Assembly: GCF_964355755.1 (NCBI RefSeq)
Contig: NC_092680.1
Span: 16,035,001-16,099,000 of the forward strand
DNA: 64,000 nt
Direction: 5' to 3'
From: Antedon mediterranea
Lineage: Eukaryota > Echinodermata > Crinoidea > Comatulida > Antedonidae
The notes beneath the pieces are model-generated. The model was not told where the DNA came from. It did no database searches and saw only the letters and a list, made by a program, of their open reading frames with translations. The position numbers and the translations under genes are program-made. Shown here piece by piece: positions 59,377-64,000 of this stretch (the first letter of the stretch is position 1; every line of letters begins with the position of its first letter).

Positions 59377-62300
59377 ATGTCAGTTAACTATGCCGAAGGA
59401 CTGTCACCATATGATAATAAAGGAAAATGTGGAATGCCAGAGGTATTATTTTAATTCTTTGAACGTGTTTTATTTCTAGGCCTAGGCTCTAAAATCAAAT
59501 CTCTTTTACCGAAGACCAAGTAAAATACCCGACCAACGTAAGCCTACTGAGTGTCGCCTCGAAATTCTAGGTCGTTTCGCCCAAAATATTCTTTGGAAAC
59601 CAGCAGTGTGGTTGCGGTTGTGACTATTTGACAACAGCAACTTTCTCGGAGGAGAATTCGGAGAATATCTAACATTTATTTGCCTCGAAATGTACCATCA
59701 AATACATCATTGTCATTAGCTGATGATTACCACACTGAAAGTGAATAATAATGACAGTACATATTAAAACATTATTATTGAGTAAATAAAAAAATGTAAA
59801 GATGTGTAACACTAACAGTAACTGGAGTGATGATATGTATGTATTTTGAAAAACATTTACATAGGCCAAGTGGCTTCCATATATTTACATGCACTATGGC
59901 CATTGCATTGGAAATAAATATAATAAAATGTATTTAGGTGGTATTTTTAAAAACATTTTAATTTATATGTGTGATGTTGTTGTAAAGCAGTACTCGCATT
60001 CAATTAAGTATAAAGTCCTAATAATACTAATAGTAATACTAAGGCCTAGTACTATCCTATTTTGTTTAATGTGTTACAGGTTTTTGACAGTATTGAAAAA
60101 TTAGATGCAAATGTAAAACAACTTGCAGAATGGATTTCTGATAGTCAGAATGTTGTTGTTCACACAGGTGCCGGTATCAGTACCGCTGCAGGCATTCCTG
60201 ACTTCAGGTATTTTCAAATAATCTTATAAGCTCTGTCTACACTATCAAACTTTATGTTATAAAACAATGTGATGTGCTCATATATGCATACACAGTACTG
60301 GTAAGAAGACATTTCTCACATGTTTTGAACGAGTGTTGACCAAGCGTTGTTCTAGTATTGCTAGCGATGTTCACGAGTGTCGCTTCCTCGAGTAATAGTC
60401 CCATTAAGGTCACAATCCACGCATAAACTGCATTATCAAGCAGCAATTTCTGGTTAGCAGTTTATCCCGATGTCATTGTCTTTCGTGTTTTATGTCATTA
60501 GCGTGAAAAACTAGGCCGTTTATTATTTTAGAAATAGCATATTACACTTTTTAAGGCCCTTTATTTTATGCACACTTTGTTCCAAGAGGGAAAACTCACT
60601 GTTCTCTGGAAAGGTGACTATAAAACAAGAAAAACAAACACAAGAAGGTCACCCTAACAAAATGCTCATGAAACAAGTGTTTTTGAGTGACACATTTGAC
60701 TGAGTTTGAACCCATGACTCATGAATCGAAGCTGGACATTCAAACCATCAAACTGCAACTCCACTCCATCCAATACACTACATCTGTCAAAATCGAAATG
60801 TTTATTAAGCAAATTAAAATACACAATTATTCTTTGCTTTGTTTGGTTTTTCAAAAGGGGTCCAAAAGGTGTTTGGACGTTAGAAAAACAAGGCAAAAAG
60901 CCTGATGTCAGCATTACATTTGACGGAGCTAGGCCTACGCTTACTCACTTAGCACTGCTGGGTCTTGAAAGAGCAGGAGTGGTCAAGTATGTTATCAGTC
61001 AAAATGTAGATGGTTTACACCTCAGATCAGGGTTTCCAAGGTTAGTAATATGCTGCAAAGTTTGGTATAATTTATTTATTATTAAGAAACAGATCCGATT
61101 AAGAAGTCGTCTACTAATAATTGCAATTTATCCAGATTGTGTTGTATATACCCATTGTTTACTATGGTAACTATCAATGCTGATGCACAATGGTTTATAA
61201 AAGAGCACCCTCTATGTTTGGATTACTTGTAATATTATAGAGACCTCCAACCTCTATGGCTTTGCTATAGTTTCCTCCCTATATTCCTGTTTTAATAAAA
61301 ATTAGAACGCTAAAAGTAAAGGAAAAGGAATAGTTTGTTGGCAATTAAATACCAAGGAGCTAAATTATGGAATTCAATCCATGTAGATATTAAAAATGCA
61401 TCTACAACTTCTAAATTTAAATTAGTATACAAGAACTACTGTATTTACTTTCAAGATATGTTTTATAATAATTTTTTTTAATTAAGATTGGATAATATGG
61501 TTTAAATAGAAATTGTAGCTTTGTTTTCTTTTATTTTTTATTATTTTATGTATATTTAATTTTCATTTTTCATATTTGTAGTTATATTTTGGGGTCAAAC
61601 TTAAAGTCTTTCTGGCTTATATGACTCTCCCCCCCCCCCCCCCCACACATGATTACTTCATTGCATTTATTATCATGTCATGTTATAATATTGTGGAAAT
61701 AAATGAAATTGAATACTGTAATTAATATATTGTTTACTGATATTTTTTTTTTTTTACAGAAGCAAGTTATCAGAACTTCATGGCAACATGTATGTAGAAG
61801 AGTGTGATAAATGTTGCAAGTAAGTACTGTTAATGTCAACTATTTTAATTGATTTCTTGTTTTAACATTACCTATAAAAATTCTTGAATTTGAACACATC
61901 TCAAACAAAACGGCAGTATTGACGGCCTGGTGTGTGCTAGTATTTTCCAAGATACTGACTATTGTTCCCAGAGAGATATGGCACACCAACCTACACCAAG
62001 TACTTATTAGTTGAGTCATGTATAAGATAGAATTCAAAATTAATCACAAGTGCATTTAGTGTTAAGTAACCTTCTGTTGGTTGACAGTAAGTCATTGTTA
62101 AATCTGATAAAATCAGGACAGAATGTGCTGCTGCCCTTTATAAGAAAAATATGAGAGAATAATATTATGAAGTTTTTAAAATGTTAATTTAAATTAAAAT
62201 TATATTATTGCAGTTTTATTTCAAATGATGATGATGATTTCATTACTTTTTTTTTCAGGCAGTATGTTAGAAAATCAGCAGTACCAACATTGGGACTGAA

Positions 62301-63720
62301 GCTCACAGGGAACAATTGTACACAAACCAAGTCTAGAGGGCGCTGCAGGTTTGTAATATTTTTTCCAGGGGATATTCAATATTATGAACTAAATTTGTAT
62401 GCACACTTATTATAATAATAATAATAATATATACGAATTTGTAAAGCGCCAATTCCTGCAACAAAAATCAAAGGGGCTGTGGACTTAGATGTTACATCTT
62501 TTCAACAACTTTCTTCTTCCCTAAGGGTCATATTGTGTCATCGGCAGCCAACTACGGCGCCATTACGTCTGTCCGCGACAGTGTGTGTGTATGAATTAGT
62601 ACACCGGGGTAACCCCCTACTCGTCTCGAAAGATGTACTAGGTTCTTTAAAATGCACATGAGCCAGATGTACACTGGACCTACGGTTTATAGTCCTTATC
62701 CGAGAAGACTTGTTCTACAACCAGAACCATGGAGTGAGTGAGCCTCGAACCCTTGCCGATGTTATGGCTATGGATTACGGTTCCACTGTCTTAACCGCTC
62801 GGCCACGCTCACTCACTTATTCTTAATGACCTGTTTAGTAAGATAAGTGTTCTCTCTGTATCACTTGCAGTTTACAAATTAGTCATATTTCTATAATAAA
62901 CATACATTACAGTGTAAAGTCATTGTGCTTGGTTCACACTAGATACACAATGCAATGCATGGATTAACCCCTTGCATCCTTCTGTTACATCCTAGTGGGA
63001 ACCAAGCTTTATTGATTAACCTAGTTATTAAAACCATAAACAAGTTGCATATAACATTTTCTTCAACTACTCTGTATTTTAGAGGAAAACTTCGAGACAC
63101 AGTCCTAGACTGGGAAGATGCTTTACCGGCCAGGGATCTTGAGCTTTCTGAACAACATTCCAGGTATGTAAAGGTTACATGTGGGTCGACTGTTGAACTT
63201 CATATTATATTCATTCGAATATACGCCCCTCTTTTGAATAAACACCTCCCTTAAATAAACGCTCTCCCCCACCCCATAGAGCATCATTTTTAGTAAACAC
63301 CCACCTCGAAAAAATGCCCTGGGGCTTTTATTTATTTTCTTTGAATAAACACCCCGACACATGCATTATATACACAAAATTGTATTAAAACATATTTCTA
63401 TTTGTAGTAGAATTCATTGATTGATATGACCTACAATTTACCAAGCATTTTGATACATTTTGTACTGTATTTTTTCACTTCTTAATATTAAATGTGTTGT
63501 AATTTTTAATCACCAACAAAAATATACGCCTCCCCCCAATTTAACACCTCCCTCAATGTTAATCAGTTGTTGCACAGTATTTTCTTTTTAATTTAGAGAC
63601 GCTGATTTGTCATTGTGTTTGGGAACATCGCTTCAGATTGTCCCAAGTGGAAATTTACCCCTCCTAACAAAGAAGAACGGTGGTAAATTAGTTATTGTAA
63701 ATCTGCAAGCCACTAAACAT
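59377..63720 (+). CDS. SIRT6: SIRT6, NAD+-dependent protein deacylase (3' end beyond window)
   Basis: Seven coding exons: 59377-59442, 60080-60207, 60858-61040, 61760-61819, 62259-62348, 63083-63163, 63597-63720. All junctions are GT-AG and in phase, giving 244 residues, and the last exon ends in a GTAAGT donor, so more exons lie to the right. The N-terminus [19 protein letters not shown] is near-identical to vertebrate SIRT6. Landmarks: [17 protein letters not shown] loop at 51-64, [24 protein letters not shown], catalytic His133 in LHGNM, zinc cysteines C141/C144 and C166/C175, LDWEDALP, and [18 protein letters not shown]6 acts on chromatin (H3K9/H3K56 deacetylation, defatty-acylation, mono-ADP-ribosylation) in DNA repair and metabolism. 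The missing part would hold the end of the Rossmann fold and the basic C-terminal tail. Confidence 0.97.
60540..60780 (-). mobile_element. tRNA-derived SINE in SIRT6 intron 2
   Basis: On the minus strand, B box GGGTTCAAACTC (60713-60702) with an A-box-like TGCAGTTTGATGG about 35-45 bp upstream. The body runs left to about 60540. It is a different family from the 62.6-kb SINE. Confidence 0.6.
61320..61715 (+). mobile_element. LINE 3' fragment in SIRT6 intron 3
   Basis: The frame reads [20 protein letters not shown], then [10 protein letters not shown], the end of a LINE reverse transcriptase. A T-rich 3' UTR follows with a C16 run (61629-61644) and a GGAAATAAATGAAATTGAA tail. Confidence 0.7.
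62395..62822 (-). mobile_element. tRNA-headed SINE in SIRT6 intron 5
   Basis: On the minus strand, A box TGGCCGAGCGG (62805-62795) and B box GGGTTCGAGGC (62752-62742). A ~300-bp body includes GTGCATTTTAAAGAACCTAG, and the tail GGCGCTTTACAAATTCG ends in TTATTATTA at about 62410-62430. The body phrase is shared with the 5S-headed SINE at 29.7 kb and the tail with the LINE at 28.1-28.5 kb. Confidence 0.88.
63215..63560. repeat. AATAAACACCCC-type repeat remnants in SIRT6 intron 6
   Basis: GAATATACGCCCCTC, GAATAAACACCTCCC, AATAAACGCTCTCCC, GAATAAACACCCCG and AATATACGCCTCCCC recur, separated by unique sequence. Probably a fragmented MITE family, with a relative near 7.67 kb. Confidence 0.55.
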
Positions 63721-64000
63721 GTAAGTTTAAATATTAACTTTAAGACACTACAATTTTTTTTTTCATTTCATTTATTTTTGTCTCCATAAAAATAAAGTAT
63801 AAAAAAACTGATATATGATTTGATTAATTAATTGATGTCGGATGTAATTCTGTGGTACTATTGATTGTTTGATTGATTGGTTAATATACAAGGTCAGAAT
63901 ATTTATAATAAGTTCTAGAATGATTTAACTAGGGCCACAACTAATACAAATACAAAATATTTGTGCAGAATATGAATGCTCTGAATAACAGAGTGTAGTA

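Overview
The window is animal nuclear DNA: AT-rich, with spliced genes using GT-AG introns and dense fossil transposons. The gene set (XPA, SIRT6, a six-EF-hand calbindin/secretagogin-type protein, an Ig-superfamily receptor, a lineage-type protein kinase) and the very frequent AGGCCTA words suggest a marine invertebrate deuterostome, most likely an echinoderm or relative. The phylum is inferred, not proven.

Layout, left to right. 1-584 holds the last two exons of an unrecognised gene, whose stop codon lies in the first copy of a ~102-bp satellite that runs to about 2.6 kb. From 2.6 to 9.4 kb there are no convincing genes, only LINE and MITE remains. At 9.5-11.2 kb there is an apparently single-coding-exon protein kinase. 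At 20.8-22.9 kb a single coding exon encodes a transmembrane Ig receptor with phosphotyrosine-type tail motifs. From 23 to 30 kb lie degenerate repeats, MITEs and LINE pieces. A complete six-coding-exon XPA gene (minus strand) fills 30.0-35.8 kb; its last intron holds a 31-bp minisatellite. From 36.1 to 38.6 kb is the wreck of a Mutator-like transposon, with a foldback element inserted into a transposase exon. At 39.7-40.5 kb is an 821-bp giant palindrome. A complete 13-coding-exon hexa-EF-hand gene (minus strand) spans 40.9-51.0 kb, with a candidate TATA promoter near 52.5 kb. At 54.6-57.5 kb a local duplication has a 1.58-kb TTAA-flanked transposon in one copy and the empty site in the other. 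SIRT6 (plus strand) starts at 59.4 kb and runs off the right edge after seven coding exons.

The genes do not form a pathway cluster. XPA (nucleotide excision repair) and SIRT6 (chromatin and DNA-repair deacylase) are both repair-related, but they are 24 kb apart with unrelated genes between, so I infer no linkage. The splice models for XPA, SIRT6 and the EF-hand gene were built by hand: every junction was checked for GT/AG, matching phase and unbroken frame. The most distinctive material is in the repeats: a satellite apparently related to a coding 3' end, a modular hairpin foldback element nested in a MULE, 5S- and tRNA-headed SINEs that seem to share body and LINE-like tail, and a paired empty/filled transposon site.
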